Source: Pseudolysinimonas sp051954455
GTDB lineage: Bacteria > Actinomycetota > Actinomycetes > Actinomycetales > Microbacteriaceae
NCBI RefSeq assembly: GCF_051954455.1
Contig: NZ_JBQCHS010000030.1
Span: 1 to 64,000, forward strand
Length of the DNA stretch: 64,000 bases
Direction of reading: 5' to 3'
Position 1 is the first letter of the stretch, and every line of letters starts with the position of its first letter. The position numbers were made by a program, and so were the translations under genes. The notes below the pieces were generated by a model that saw only the letters and a program-made list of their open reading frames with translations, made no database searches and was not told the DNA's origin. This document shows positions 34,579 to 43,370 of the stretch, in pieces.

Positions 34579-35874
34579 ATGTCGGTGCTCAGCGACCTCA
34601 GGGCCGCTCGCAAGCTGATCGGCAACGCCGTCCAGTCGCGGTCGACCCGCCGTGAGCTCGCCGTGAACCCGCCGGCGGCCCCCGCACCCCGCTCCGTCCA
34701 GGTCCTGGTGTACTTCGCCGACACCCGCGTGAACCTCTACCAGGTCCGCCAGTGGTACGCGCCGCTCGCCGAGCTGGCCGCCACCCACCCGGTCGCGATC
34801 ATGACGCGGAGCCCGGGGGCGACCCTCAGCATCGCCGAGGAATCGCCGTTGCCCGTCGTCTACTGCCGGGCGGTGACCGACGTCGAGCAGTTCCTCGCGG
34901 CGCAGGACGTGCGGATCGTGCTCTACGTCAACCAGAACCAGAAGAACTTCCAGATGTTCCGGTACGGCCGGATGTGGCACGTGTTCATCAACCACGGCGA
35001 GTCCGACAAGATGTACATGACCACGAATCAGTTCAAGGCGTACGACTACGCGTTCGTGGCGGGGGATGCGGCCCTCGACCGGCTGCGCCGCAAGCTCTGG
35101 GACTTCGACCTCGAGAAGAGGGCGATCGCGATCGGGCGCCCGCAGACCGATCACCTCACCGGTGTGCTGCCCTACACGCCTGACGAGCGCCTCACCGTGC
35201 TCTACGCGCCGACCTGGGAGGGCGACCGGCCCGCCGCCGAATACGGATCGGTGCTCACCCACGGCGTCGCGCTCGCGGAGGCGCTGCTCGCCTCGCCGCG
35301 GCATCGCCTGATCTACCGCCCGCACCCGCGTTCCGGGGTCGTGTCGCCGGAGTACGGCGAGGCGAACCAGCGCATCATCCGCGCCATCGCGGCGGCCAAC
35401 GCGGCCGATCCGCGGGCGCAGCACGTGTACGACGATGGGCCGGCTCTCGGCTGGCAGCTCGCCGCGGCCGACGTCGCGATCACCGACGTCTCGGCGATGG
35501 TCTACGACCGCCTCGCGACCGGCAAACCGATCGTGGTCACCCGTCCCGTCTCGCCGGATGCGGAGCTCGACCTCGCCGGCTATCTCGGCTCCGCCGTGTG
35601 GCTGGACGCGTCGGCCGCGGGCGATGTCGTCGCGGTCGTGCAGCGCGCCCTCGACGACCCCGAGGCGCGGGCCACCCTCGCACGCTGGGCGGAGCGGCAC
35701 TTCGGCGACATCACGCCCGGGGCGGCGACGGCCCGCTTCCACGCGGCGATCGAGCGGTTGATGGGCGAGTGGGAGCGGTTCGCGGCCGAGCACGCGGACG
35801 ATCCCGATGCGAACGACGTCGATTCGGACGAGTTCGACGAGTTCGATCCCGAGGGGATGCCGGCGCGCGAGTGA
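34579..35874 (+). CDS. CDP-glycerol glycerophosphotransferase-like protein, single domain
   Basis: 431 residues with one TagB/TagF-type GT-B domain. Visible motifs are NHGESDKMYMTTNQ (HG motif), AIGRPQTDHL, TVLYAPTWEGD, IYRPHPRSG and VAITDVSAMVYDRLATGKPIVV. In the last, the usual DYSS reads DVSA, so donor binding may differ from TagF. A highly acidic Asp/Glu tail covers about 405-431. AGGAGG (34564-34569) lies nine bases before ATG 34579. It probably adds the first or a linking polyol-phosphate unit of the surface polymer. Confidence 0.85.
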   Translation: MSVLSDLRAARKLIGNAVQSRSTRRELAVNPPAAPAPRSVQVLVYFADTRVNLYQVRQWYAPLAELAATHPVAIMTRSPGATLSIAEESPLPVVYCRAVTDVEQFLAAQDVRIVLYVNQNQKNFQMFRYGRMWHVFINHGESDKMYMTTNQFKAYDYAFVAGDAALDRLRRKLWDFDLEKRAIAIGRPQTDHLTGVLPYTPDERLTVLYAPTWEGDRPAAEYGSVLTHGVALAEALLASPRHRLIYRPHPRSGVVSPEYGEANQRIIRAIAAANAADPRAQHVYDDGPALGWQLAAADVAITDVSAMVYDRLATGKPIVVTRPVSPDAELDLAGYLGSAVWLDASAAGDVVAVVQRALDDPEARATLARWAERHFGDITPGAATARFHAAIERLMGEWERFAAEHADDPDANDVDSDEFDEFDPEGMPARE

Positions 35875-36038
35875 GCGCTGACCCCCGCCCGGGTCACGCC
35901 CGCAGCATCACGTTCCGGTAACGCTGAGGAGGAGTTCACACAGCCGACCCCGGCGGTTCACCTCCACCCGGGTAGCCGCTCAGACGCGGCCGCCAACGTG
36001 GCTTCCACGGGGGTCTCCGCCCTCAGGAAGAGGGCTTC

Positions 36039-36959
36039 GTGACGGATGCAGCGCGCACTCCGGGGGATCTCCCGCTGGCGTGGGTCGAATCCCCCCTGCA
36101 GCTGCTCTGCGCGGCCGAGTTCGCCGCCGCTCACGGCCTCCGCATCCGCGTCGCGTTCCGGTTGAGCGGGCCCCAGATGTCCGCGACCGCCGCCGAGCTC
36201 CTGCAGCGCGGCGCCCCGTTCGTCCGCGCCGAGCCGTACTACGGCGTGCCGTGGGGCCTGCTGGCCGAGCACCGCGACTGGATCGTCGGGGACGGCTTCT
36301 CGGGTCAGTTCCGGTCCGCGATGTCCGCTCTCCATCCGCGCACCGTGACGCTCGTCGACGACGGCACCATGTCGATCCATCTCGCCGATGCCCTCGCCGG
36401 CCGCGTCGACTACGCGCGTCCGGGGCAGCACGAGTCGGTCCTCAAGACGGTGCTGGGCGGCCTCGCCCGTGCGCGCATGCGGCGGCTCGCCCGTCGCGGC
36501 CGGCTCGGCATGTTCACGGCCTTCTCGGACCACCCGTCGATCGCCGGGCTCACGGAGCTCGGGGTCCAGGTCCGCACCGACGCCTTCGGCTGGGTGCGTG
36601 CCCACGCCAAGCCCATCGCCCTGCCCGGGAGCCGCGTCGTCCTCGGCAGCGCCGCGGTGGTCGACGGCGCGCTCGAGCCTGAGGCGTACCTCGACTGGCT
36701 GCGTTCGGTGGTCGCGCACAGCGACGACGACCGTCCCGCCGCGTACCTGCCGCATCGCCGCGAGGCCGACGGGATGCTCACCCGCGTCGCGGCACTGCCC
36801 GGCGTCGAGATCGTGCGCACGGGCCTCCCCGTCGAGCTCGCGCTCGCCGGGACCGCGGAGCCGCTCGAGATCGTCTCGCTGCGCTCCACGGCCGCGCTCA
36901 CCCTGCGCCGCGTCCTCGCGGGGAGCGGTTCCCGCGTCCGCATCCAGGTCGCCGCGTGA
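36039..36959 (+). CDS. Polysialyltransferase-like glycosyltransferase
   Basis: 306 residues. The start LAWVESPLQLLCAAEF resembles the sialyl/polysialyltransferase GT-B families (GT52/POLYST-like), and TVTLVDDGTMSIHL (about 107-120) carries the DDG element of the acceptor/donor region. It probably adds an ulosonic acid from the CMP-sugar made by the next two genes. GTG 36039 has AGGAAGAGG upstream. Its stop overlaps the next start (GTGA), so it is translationally coupled to the CMP-sugar synthetase. The 164-base gap before it shows no gene. Confidence 0.72.
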   Translation: MTDAARTPGDLPLAWVESPLQLLCAAEFAAAHGLRIRVAFRLSGPQMSATAAELLQRGAPFVRAEPYYGVPWGLLAEHRDWIVGDGFSGQFRSAMSALHPRTVTLVDDGTMSIHLADALAGRVDYARPGQHESVLKTVLGGLARARMRRLARRGRLGMFTAFSDHPSIAGLTELGVQVRTDAFGWVRAHAKPIALPGSRVVLGSAAVVDGALEPEAYLDWLRSVVAHSDDDRPAAYLPHRREADGMLTRVAALPGVEIVRTGLPVELALAGTAEPLEIVSLRSTAALTLRRVLAGSGSRVRIQVAA

Positions 36960-38128
36960 CGGGCGCCCGCGGCGAGGTCGTCGCCCTCATCCCGGCGCGC
37001 GGCGGATCGCAGGGCGTGCCGCGCAAGAACCTGCGCCGCGTGGGCGGGGTGCCGCTCCTCGGCCGGGCGATCGGCAGCGCGCTCGCCGCGTCGCACATCG
37101 ACCGGGTCGTCGTGTCGACCGACGATCCCGAGATCGCGGCCGTCGCGCGGGAGTGGGGGGCCGAGATCGTCGACCGGCCGGCGGCCATCTCCGGCAGCAC
37201 CGCGAGCTCCGAGAGCGCCCTCCTGCACGGTCTGGACGTGCTCGGGGTCGATCGCGGGGTCCTCGTGTTCATCCAGGCGACCTCGCCGTTCATCGACCCG
37301 GTCGACCTGGATGCCGCGGTCCAGCGCGTCATCGACGGCGACGCCGACTCCCTCTTCTCCGCCGTCGAGTCGTGGGGATTCATCTGGCGCGACGGCGTCG
37401 ACGGGGCGGTCGGGGTGAACCACGACCTCCGGGTCCGCCCGCGCCGCCAGGACCGCGAGATGGAGTACCTCGAGACCGGGGCGTTCTACGTCATGGACGT
37501 GGAGGGCTTCCGACGCGCCGAGCACCGCTTCTTCGGCCGCGTCGGCATCGCCGTCGTCCCGGAGCACTCGGCCATCGAGATCGACACGGAGCAGCAGCTC
37601 GCCATCTCGTCGGCGCTCGCCCCGCTGGTCTCGCCCGCCGCTCCGCTCGACGTGGAGGCGATCGTCACCGACTTCGACGGCGTCCACACCGACGACCACG
37701 CCTACGTCGATCAGGACGGCCACGAGTTCGTCGCGGTGAGCAGGGAGGACGGGATGGGCGTCTCGCTCCTGCGCCGGGCCGGCGTGCCGCTCCTCATCCT
37801 CTCGACCGAGACCAACCCGGTTGTGAGAGCGCGCGCCGCCAAGCTCGGCGTGGACGTCATCCAGGGCCTCGACGACAAGGGGGCCGCGCTCGCCGCGTGG
37901 GCTGCCCGCACCGGCATCGACCTCGAGCGGGTCGCCTACCTCGGCAACGACGTCAACGACCTCGGCTGCTTCGACCTGGTCGGCTGGCCCGTCGCCGTGC
38001 CCGACGCCCACCCGCGCGTGCTGGCATCCGCCCGCATCGTGCTGAGCCGGCCGGGCGGCGACGGCGCCGTCCGCGAGCTGGCCGAACGCGTCCTCCGGTC
38101 CCTCGAGAGTAGAAGGAAGGTCTCATGA
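36956..38128 (+). CDS. CMP-ulosonic acid synthetase fused to HAD phosphatase
   Basis: 390 residues. Residues 1-230 form a NeuA/KdsB-type cytidylyltransferase (ALIPARGGSQGVPRKNL at 10-26, FIQATSPF near 101, EIDTEQQL near 205). From about 238 a KdsC-like HAD domain follows with the Asp pair in VTDFDGVHTDD, the Lys of ASKL-type helix (RARAAKLGV), and LGNDVNDLGCF. The fusion implies that a phosphorylated ulosonate is dephosphorylated and then CMP-activated by one protein. This fits Kdn-9-phosphate or NeuAc-9-phosphate routes. It overlaps both neighbours by four bases. Confidence 0.88.
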   Translation: MTGARGEVVALIPARGGSQGVPRKNLRRVGGVPLLGRAIGSALAASHIDRVVVSTDDPEIAAVAREWGAEIVDRPAAISGSTASSESALLHGLDVLGVDRGVLVFIQATSPFIDPVDLDAAVQRVIDGDADSLFSAVESWGFIWRDGVDGAVGVNHDLRVRPRRQDREMEYLETGAFYVMDVEGFRRAEHRFFGRVGIAVVPEHSAIEIDTEQQLAISSALAPLVSPAAPLDVEAIVTDFDGVHTDDHAYVDQDGHEFVAVSREDGMGVSLLRRAGVPLLILSTETNPVVRARAAKLGVDVIQGLDDKGAALAAWAARTGIDLERVAYLGNDVNDLGCFDLVGWPVAVPDAHPRVLASARIVLSRPGGDGAVRELAERVLRSLESRRKVS

Positions 38129-38997
38129 CCGTGCACATCGGATCCACCCCGGTCGGCGCCGGCCACCCGGCCTATGTGATCGCCGAGATCGGCCTCAACC
38201 ACAACGGCGACGTCGAGCTCGCCAAGCGGCTGATCGACGTCGCCGCGGACGCGGGTGCGCAGGCGGTCAAGTTCCAGAAGCGCACCCCCGAGATCTCCAC
38301 CCCGGAGCACATGCGCGACGTGCCGCGCGACACCCCTTGGGGCACCATGACCTACCTGGAGTACCGCTACTGGGTCGAGTTCGACCGCGAGCAGTACGTC
38401 GAGATCGGCGACTACGCGACCATGCGCGGCCTGCACTGGTTCGCCTCGCCGTGGGATGTGCCGGCGGCCGAGTTCCTCGAGGACCTCAACGTCGTCGCGC
38501 ACAAGGTCGCCTCCGCGAGCGTCACCGACCACCAGCTCCTGCGCTCCCTCGCCTCGACCGGCAAGCCGATCATCCTCTCGACCGGCATGTCGACGTACGA
38601 GCAGATCGACGCGGCCGTCGACATCCTCGGCACCGAGTACCTCGTCATCCTGCACGCGACCTCCACCTACCCGCTCCCGCCGGAGGAGGCCAACCTGCGC
38701 ATGATCCCGACCCTCCAGGAGCGCTACCCCGGCGTCCCGGTCGGCTACTCGGGCCACGAGCGCGGGCTGCAGATCTCGCTGGCCGCCGTCACGCTCGGTG
38801 CCGTCATGGTCGAGCGCCACATCACGCTCGACCGCGCGATGTGGGGCTCCGACCACGCCGCCTCGCTCGAGCCCACCGGCCTCGAGCACCTCGTGCGCGA
38901 CATCCGCATCATCGAGGAGGCTCTGGGCGACGGGGTGAAGCGCGTCATGCCGGGCGAACTCGCGCCGCAGGCGAAGCTCCGCCGCGTCACCGTCTAG
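38125..38997 (+). CDS. NeuB-type ulosonic acid synthase, without SAF domain
   Basis: 290 residues. It condenses phosphoenolpyruvate with a C6 sugar or its phosphate. The TIM barrel carries YVIAEIGLNHNGDVELAKRL, AVKFQKR, HKVASASVTDHQLL, ILSTGMST and GYSGHERGLQISLAAVTLGA, with VERHITLDR; metal and PEP ligands appear intact. Classical NeuB is about 340-350 residues and ends in an antifreeze-like SAF domain, which is absent here; the protein stops right after the barrel. AAGGAAGG precedes the ATG. It is coupled by ATGA to the synthetase-phosphatase gene. Confidence 0.9.
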   Translation: MTVHIGSTPVGAGHPAYVIAEIGLNHNGDVELAKRLIDVAADAGAQAVKFQKRTPEISTPEHMRDVPRDTPWGTMTYLEYRYWVEFDREQYVEIGDYATMRGLHWFASPWDVPAAEFLEDLNVVAHKVASASVTDHQLLRSLASTGKPIILSTGMSTYEQIDAAVDILGTEYLVILHATSTYPLPPEEANLRMIPTLQERYPGVPVGYSGHERGLQISLAAVTLGAVMVERHITLDRAMWGSDHAASLEPTGLEHLVRDIRIIEEALGDGVKRVMPGELAPQAKLRRVTV

Positions 38998-40338
38998 GTG
39001 TCCGTGAGGTTCGTCGCGGTCGCGGACTCGGACTCCTACCTGAAGTGGGGCGCGTCGTTCTCGACCGCGCTCCCCGCGGGGTGGACCTTCCGCCAGCTCG
39101 TCGTCGAGTCGCCCGTGGTGGTGAGCGACGCGCAGCTCGCCGCGGCGGTCGCGGTGAGCGGGATCGACCCCGCCGCCGTGCCGCGCGTCCGGGCGATCGA
39201 GCTCGCCGCGGCGCTCGAGGCGGAGGCGCCGGACGTCGTGCTCGTGGCGATGCGCGGCCCCGGCGCGCAGGTCGCCATCCGGCTGGCGACGGAGATGGCG
39301 GACCGCCCGGTCGTCCTCGCGGGGCTGCCGGGGATCTCGGTGCCGGCGACCCGCAAAGCGATCATCTTCCGTCGGCAGGCCGACCTGTTCGTGCTGCACA
39401 GCAGGCGAGAGATCCGGGACTTCACCGCGCTCGCGAACGCCCACGGCTGGGACCGCGCCTTCGGGCTCGCGACGCTCCCGTTCGTCGAGCGCCGACCCGC
39501 CCCGGGCGGCACCGACCTCGTCTTCGCGGTGCAGGCGATCGTGCCCCGCCTGCACGCCGACCGGACGCGCGTCGCGCGGATGCTCGTGGCGGCCGCGAAG
39601 GCCGCTCCCGGTCGGCGCGTGGTCGTCAAGCTCCGTGCGGCATCGGGCGAGCGGCAGACCCACGACGAGGAGGACGGCTACCCCGAGCTGCTCGCGGCCC
39701 TCGGGCCGCTGCCGCAGAACCTCGTCCTCTCGACCGCGTCGATGAGTGCCGCGCTCGATACCGCGGAGGGTCTCGTGACCGTGAGCTCGACGGCCGCGAT
39801 CGAGGCCATCGCGCGCGGTGTGCCGGTGATCGCGCTCGACACGTTCGGCGTGTCCGAGGAGCTCATCAACCCGGTGTTCGAGGGCAGCGGCCTGTTCGGC
39901 GACGAGGGCGACGTGATCGCGCGGCGGTTCCGGCATCCCGATCCGGCGTGGCTCGACGACAACTACTTCCATCCCGCGGCCGACGACGACTGGCTGCCCC
40001 GGGTCGAGGCGCTGGTCGATGCGCGGCGCCGCGGCGAGCTGGCGCCGGCACCCGCGACGCGTCAGCGCGGAGGCGGCCTGCGGCTCGCCTGGCACCGGCA
40101 GCGGGCCTTCGGACCCGACGGCACCTGGGCGGGCCGACTGGCGCTTCTCGTCGGGCACCCCGCGCGACTCGCGGTGCGCGCGCTGCGCGGGGCTCGCCGA
40201 GCCGTCAGGCGGGGTCCTGCGCCGGATCGCCCGGCGGATCGATCGGCGGGTCCGACGGTGTCGACGGGAGCGCCCGAGGCCGCCGAGCCGGCAGGGGCAG
40301 GCGCCCCGGGAGGCGGCGGACCGGGCCCGGCACGCTGA
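38998..40338 (+). CDS. DUF6716-like putative glycosyltransferase
   Basis: 446 residues, starting at GTG directly after the neuB stop. The first 335 residues look like a GT-B-fold protein (VVVKLRAASGERQTH, SASM-type STASMSAALDTAEGLVTVSSTAAIEAIARGVPVIALDTFGV near 270-300, the donor-site helix of many transferases). It resembles the DUF6716 family, often next to ulosonate genes in actinobacteria. A probable role is priming or elongating the polymer. The tail (about 350-446) is Arg then Pro/Gly-rich, and its last 134 bases overlap the convergent gene. Confidence 0.72.
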   Translation: MSVRFVAVADSDSYLKWGASFSTALPAGWTFRQLVVESPVVVSDAQLAAAVAVSGIDPAAVPRVRAIELAAALEAEAPDVVLVAMRGPGAQVAIRLATEMADRPVVLAGLPGISVPATRKAIIFRRQADLFVLHSRREIRDFTALANAHGWDRAFGLATLPFVERRPAPGGTDLVFAVQAIVPRLHADRTRVARMLVAAAKAAPGRRVVVKLRAASGERQTHDEEDGYPELLAALGPLPQNLVLSTASMSAALDTAEGLVTVSSTAAIEAIARGVPVIALDTFGVSEELINPVFEGSGLFGDEGDVIARRFRHPDPAWLDDNYFHPAADDDWLPRVEALVDARRRGELAPAPATRQRGGGLRLAWHRQRAFGPDGTWAGRLALLVGHPARLAVRALRGARRAVRRGPAPDRPADRSAGPTVSTGAPEAAEPAGAGAPGGGGPGPAR

Positions 40339-41062
40339 TCCGGCGACCGCCCTCGGACCGCGGACGCGGCGCGAGCTCGGCGGGGAACTCCCGCGGCGCG
40401 GGTCCGAACGCCTCACGTGCGGCCTGGACGACCCGGCGGCCCAGCAGATGGTTCCCGGTGCCACCGACGACCGCCCCGATCCCGAACGGCAGAGCGCGAC
40501 CGACGACGGAACCGCCCTGCGTGACGGCGACGCGGCGCAGGAACGCCGCGCGGATGCGCTCGGCGATCTGATCGACGGCCACCTTCGGCAGCTGCTTCGT
40601 GACCATCTCGCCCCAGAACCGGCTTCGCGGGGCACCGCCGGTCGCCTGCGCGGCGAGCTGCTTCACGAGGTCCTGCCCGCCGGCGCCGAGGAGGAGGGCC
40701 ATCACGAGCGTGCGCGAGCGATCCGGGTCGGAGAGCGCGATCCCGTGCACCTCGGTCACCGACTGCGCGAAGAGCGTCGTCGCCTCGAAGAAGCCCAGGG
40801 TCTCGGCGGCGGAGACCGCGAGCGACGCGGCGGTGCCGACGGCGGGGAGGGCCGCGACGACGCCGACGCCGGCTCCGCCGCCCGTCACGGCCAGGAGGTA
40901 GCGGCGCTCGAGGGAGCGGATGAGCTCCTCGGGCGTCGCGTTCGGATGCATCGAGCGCAGGACCCGGATGTGCGCGAGCACGGCGGGGCGCTGGATCGAC
41001 AGCACGCGGTCCACCGCGCGTGCCATGCGCGGGTCGACGTGGGCGGGTTCGAGGTCAGGCAT
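40205..41062 (-). CDS. EcsC-like protein
   Basis: 285 residues. A helical N-terminus (about 10-50) is followed by a hydrophobic Gly-rich region (AVTGGGAGVGVVAALPAVGTAASL, split by two helices; about 58-110) and another near 185-205 (LPFGIGAVVGGTGNHLLGRR), the layout of the EcsC family. The Arg/Pro-rich tail (about 235-285) overlaps the DUF6716-like gene. The role is unknown; its ATG at 41062 overlaps the stop of the ABC ATPase by eight bases, so it is the last gene of the exporter operon. Confidence 0.65.
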   Translation of the reverse strand: MPDLEPAHVDPRMARAVDRVLSIQRPAVLAHIRVLRSMHPNATPEELIRSLERRYLLAVTGGGAGVGVVAALPAVGTAASLAVSAAETLGFFEATTLFAQSVTEVHGIALSDPDRSRTLVMALLLGAGGQDLVKQLAAQATGGAPRSRFWGEMVTKQLPKVAVDQIAERIRAAFLRRVAVTQGGSVVGRALPFGIGAVVGGTGNHLLGRRVVQAAREAFGPAPREFPAELAPRPRSEGGRRISVPGPVRRLPGRLPLPARRPRALPSTPSDPPIDPPGDPAQDPA

Positions 41063-41813
41063 CCCGGACAACGTAGTCCGCGTTGTACGCGTTCACGACG
41101 TCCTGGATGGGACCGTCCAGCTTCAGGCTCCCCTTGTCGAGGTAGAGCCCCCGCGTGCAGAAGCGGAGGAGGTCCTTCTCGCTGTGCGAGACGAAGAAAA
41201 GGGTGCGCCCACCGGCCAGCATCTCGTCGATCCGGCGGTAGCACTTCTCGCGGAACGCCTTGTCGCCCACCGCGAGCACTTCGTCCACGAGCATGACGGG
41301 CTCGTCCAGGCGCGCGATCACCGAGAAGGCGATGCGCACCTTCATGCCGCTCGACAGGTGCTTGTAGGGGGTGTCGACGAAGTCGCCGATCTCGGCGAAG
41401 TCGATGATGTCGTCGAACGCGGCGTCGATCTCGCGCTTCGTCATCCCGTGCAGACCCGCCGTCAGGTAGACGTTGTCGCGCACGCTCAGGTCGTTGACGA
41501 AGCCGCCCGTGATCTCGATGAGCGGGGCGACGCCGCCGATCACCTCGACGTGCCCCTCGTCGGGCAGCATCACGCGCGCGACGAGCTTGAGCAGGGTCGA
41601 CTTGCCCTGCCCGTTGCGACCGACGACGCCGATCGCCTCGCCCGGCCGCACCTCGAACGACACGTTGCGCAGGGCCCAGAACTCGCCGGGCCGGGTGCGC
41701 CGGGAGCGGTCGCCGAACAGGTCCTTGAAGTTGCGTCGCCCGGAGCGGTTGCGCTTGAACCGGATGCCGACCCGCTCGACGCGGATGGAGCCCTCGGGCA
41801 GCGGGGCCGCCAT
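41055..41813 (-). CDS. Polysaccharide/teichoic acid ABC exporter, ATPase (TagH type)
   Basis: 252 residues. Walker A GRNGQGKST (about 70-78), signature LSSGMKVRIAFS (about 158), Walker B VMLVDEVLAVGD (about 178-189) and switch His in FFVSHSEKD are all present. The long N-terminal strand region (RVGIRFKRNRSGRRNFKDL) is typical of TagH/KpsT/Wzt exporters. It lacks the C-terminal carbohydrate-binding or SH3-like extensions of long TagH/Wzt forms. It drives export of the lipid-linked polymer with the permease; the two genes overlap as TGATG. Confidence 0.93.
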   Translation of the reverse strand: MAAPLPEGSIRVERVGIRFKRNRSGRRNFKDLFGDRSRRTRPGEFWALRNVSFEVRPGEAIGVVGRNGQGKSTLLKLVARVMLPDEGHVEVIGGVAPLIEITGGFVNDLSVRDNVYLTAGLHGMTKREIDAAFDDIIDFAEIGDFVDTPYKHLSSGMKVRIAFSVIARLDEPVMLVDEVLAVGDKAFREKCYRRIDEMLAGGRTLFFVSHSEKDLLRFCTRGLYLDKGSLKLDGPIQDVVNAYNADYVVRDA

Positions 41814-42622
41814 CAGATCTCCTTCAGCACGGTGCGGATGCTGCCGCGGAACACGAAGATGCCGATGACGAGGATGACGACCGACATGACGGCGCTCACG
41901 GCGACCGTGAACCAGTCGAGCGCGTGCGGGAAGAATGCCGAGCGGTAGAGCCCCATGATGCCCGTCAGCGGGTTGAACGCCGCGAACGTCCCCAGACCGT
42001 GCTTCTCGAGGTCCTGGAAGCTGTAGATCACCGCCGACGCGTAGAACATCACGCGGAGGAGGAGCCGGATCGCCCGCTCCAGGTCGCGGAAGAACACGAC
42101 GAGCGGCGCCACGATCAGCCCGATGCCGAGCAGCAGCACGGTCTGCAGGATGATCGCGGGGATCCAGTACACCGCCTCCCAGTGCACCCGGGCGCCGGTC
42201 GCGACGACGAACACGAGCAGCACGGGGATGCTGATGATGAACTCGATCCCCTTCGACAGCACCATGCGCGCGACCCAGACGGTGCGCGGGATGGTCGTGG
42301 ATCGGAGCAGCTTCGCCTCGCGCGTGAACGCCTTCGTGCAGTCGGTGACCGCGTTGCTGAACCAGGTCCAGGGCAGGAGTCCGGAGACCAGGAAGACGAT
42401 GTAGGGCTCCTCGCCCGGCACCTTGCGGTCGAAGATGATCACGAAGACGAAGAAGTAGATCCCCGCCATGAGCAGCGGGTCGATGATCGACCAGAGGTAG
42501 CCGAGGAACGACGTCGTGTACCGCACCCGCAGGTCGCGGGCGGTGAGCAGCCAGAGCGAGCGCCAGTAACGCTGCGCGGGGGAACGCCGCGTCGCCGGGG
42601 CGAGCGCAGCGGTGGTCGTCAC
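41813..42622 (-). CDS. Polysaccharide/teichoic acid ABC exporter, permease (TagG type)
   Basis: 269 residues with six transmembrane helices of the ABC-2 family. The amphipathic start (YWRSLWLLTARDLRVRYTTSFLGYLWSIIDPLL) is the hallmark of TagG/KpsM/Wzm permeases. LFFPH- and LNPL-type loops (FNPLTGIMGLYRSAFFP) precede the last helix. GTG 42622 follows TAGGGT by seven bases. It forms an operon with the ATPase and the EcsC-like gene. Confidence 0.92.
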   Translation of the reverse strand: MTTTAALAPATRRSPAQRYWRSLWLLTARDLRVRYTTSFLGYLWSIIDPLLMAGIYFFVFVIIFDRKVPGEEPYIVFLVSGLLPWTWFSNAVTDCTKAFTREAKLLRSTTIPRTVWVARMVLSKGIEFIISIPVLLVFVVATGARVHWEAVYWIPAIILQTVLLLGIGLIVAPLVVFFRDLERAIRLLLRVMFYASAVIYSFQDLEKHGLGTFAAFNPLTGIMGLYRSAFFPHALDWFTVAVSAVMSVVILVIGIFVFRGSIRTVLKEI

Positions 42623-42629
42623 GCGGATT

Positions 42630-42635
42630 ACCCTA
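42630..42635 (-). promoter_or_regulatory. -10 box of the exporter operon, leaderless type
   Basis: Minus-strand TAGGGT seven bases before the GTG at 42622. It lies in the 55-base gap after the nucleotidyltransferase gene. Confidence 0.5.
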
Positions 42636-42677
42636 TGGCCCCGACGCCTCGGGAACCCTCAAGGAGAGGACCGGAGG

Positions 42678-43370
42678 TCAGACGAAGAGGTTGGCCCGCT
42701 CGAGGTCCTCGGCGAAGTCGATCTCGACCGCGTAGAGGTCGGAGATGTCGACCGGCTGGAACTTCAGGCCGTCCTGCTCGATCGCGAGCTCGATCCCGCG
42801 CTCGAAGTAGTCCTGCGCACCCACCCGCTGGAGCTGGCGGACGAGCGCCGCCTTGTCGCGGCTGGAGACGAAGTTGATCCCCACGGCCTCGCCGAGACCG
42901 CCCTGGACGGTCTTGGAGAGCTCCCGGATCGACCCGGTCGCGTCGACCGTGTACTTGACCTCCTCGTCGGACACCTTCGCGGTGTTGACGGTGACGAGGC
43001 TCCGGTCGCGGGCGACGAGGTCGCCGGCGCGCACGAGGGCCTCCGGGTCGAAGACGACGTCGCCGTTCATCCACAGGACGCCGCCGTCCTTGGAGGCGAC
43101 GAGGGCGCGGAGGAGTGACTTCGAGGTGTTCGTCTCGTCGTACTGCTCGTTGTAGACGAAGTCCGCGTCGGGGAAGGCCTCGACGATGTGCTCGTACTTG
43201 TAGCCGACGACGATGGTGACCTTGACGTCGCGACCGAAGGCCTGGTGGATGTTGTCGAACTGCTGGCGCATGATGGTGCGGCCATCGCCGAGCTCGGTGA
43301 GCGGTTTCGGCAGGGAGCGGCCGAGGCGGCTGCCCATCCCGGCGGCAAGAATCACGATCTGCGTCGTCAT
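42678..43370 (-). CDS. LicC-like nucleotidyltransferase
   Basis: 230 residues of the sugar-nucleotidyltransferase fold. VILAAGMGSRLGRSLPKPLTEL (nucleotide-binding loop, split: Gly-rich then PKPL; residues 6-27), MNGDVVFDPE (metal Asp, about 100) and EIDFAEDLERA at the end match LicC-type phosphocholine or phosphopolyol cytidylyltransferases. It could activate the polyol phosphate or a phospho-substituent used by the TagF-like proteins; this is inferred from context. GAGGAG stands six bases before ATG 43370. It lies upstream of, and is probably read into, the exporter operon. Confidence 0.82.
   Translation of the reverse strand: MTTQIVILAAGMGSRLGRSLPKPLTELGDGRTIMRQQFDNIHQAFGRDVKVTIVVGYKYEHIVEAFPDADFVYNEQYDETNTSKSLLRALVASKDGGVLWMNGDVVFDPEALVRAGDLVARDRSLVTVNTAKVSDEEVKYTVDATGSIRELSKTVQGGLGEAVGINFVSSRDKAALVRQLQRVGAQDYFERGIELAIEQDGLKFQPVDISDLYAVEIDFAEDLERANLFV

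Noticed and set aside
35875..36038. A small gene between the two transferase genes
   Set aside because: No open frame with a start and ribosome site fits, apart from the leader of the gene at 36039.
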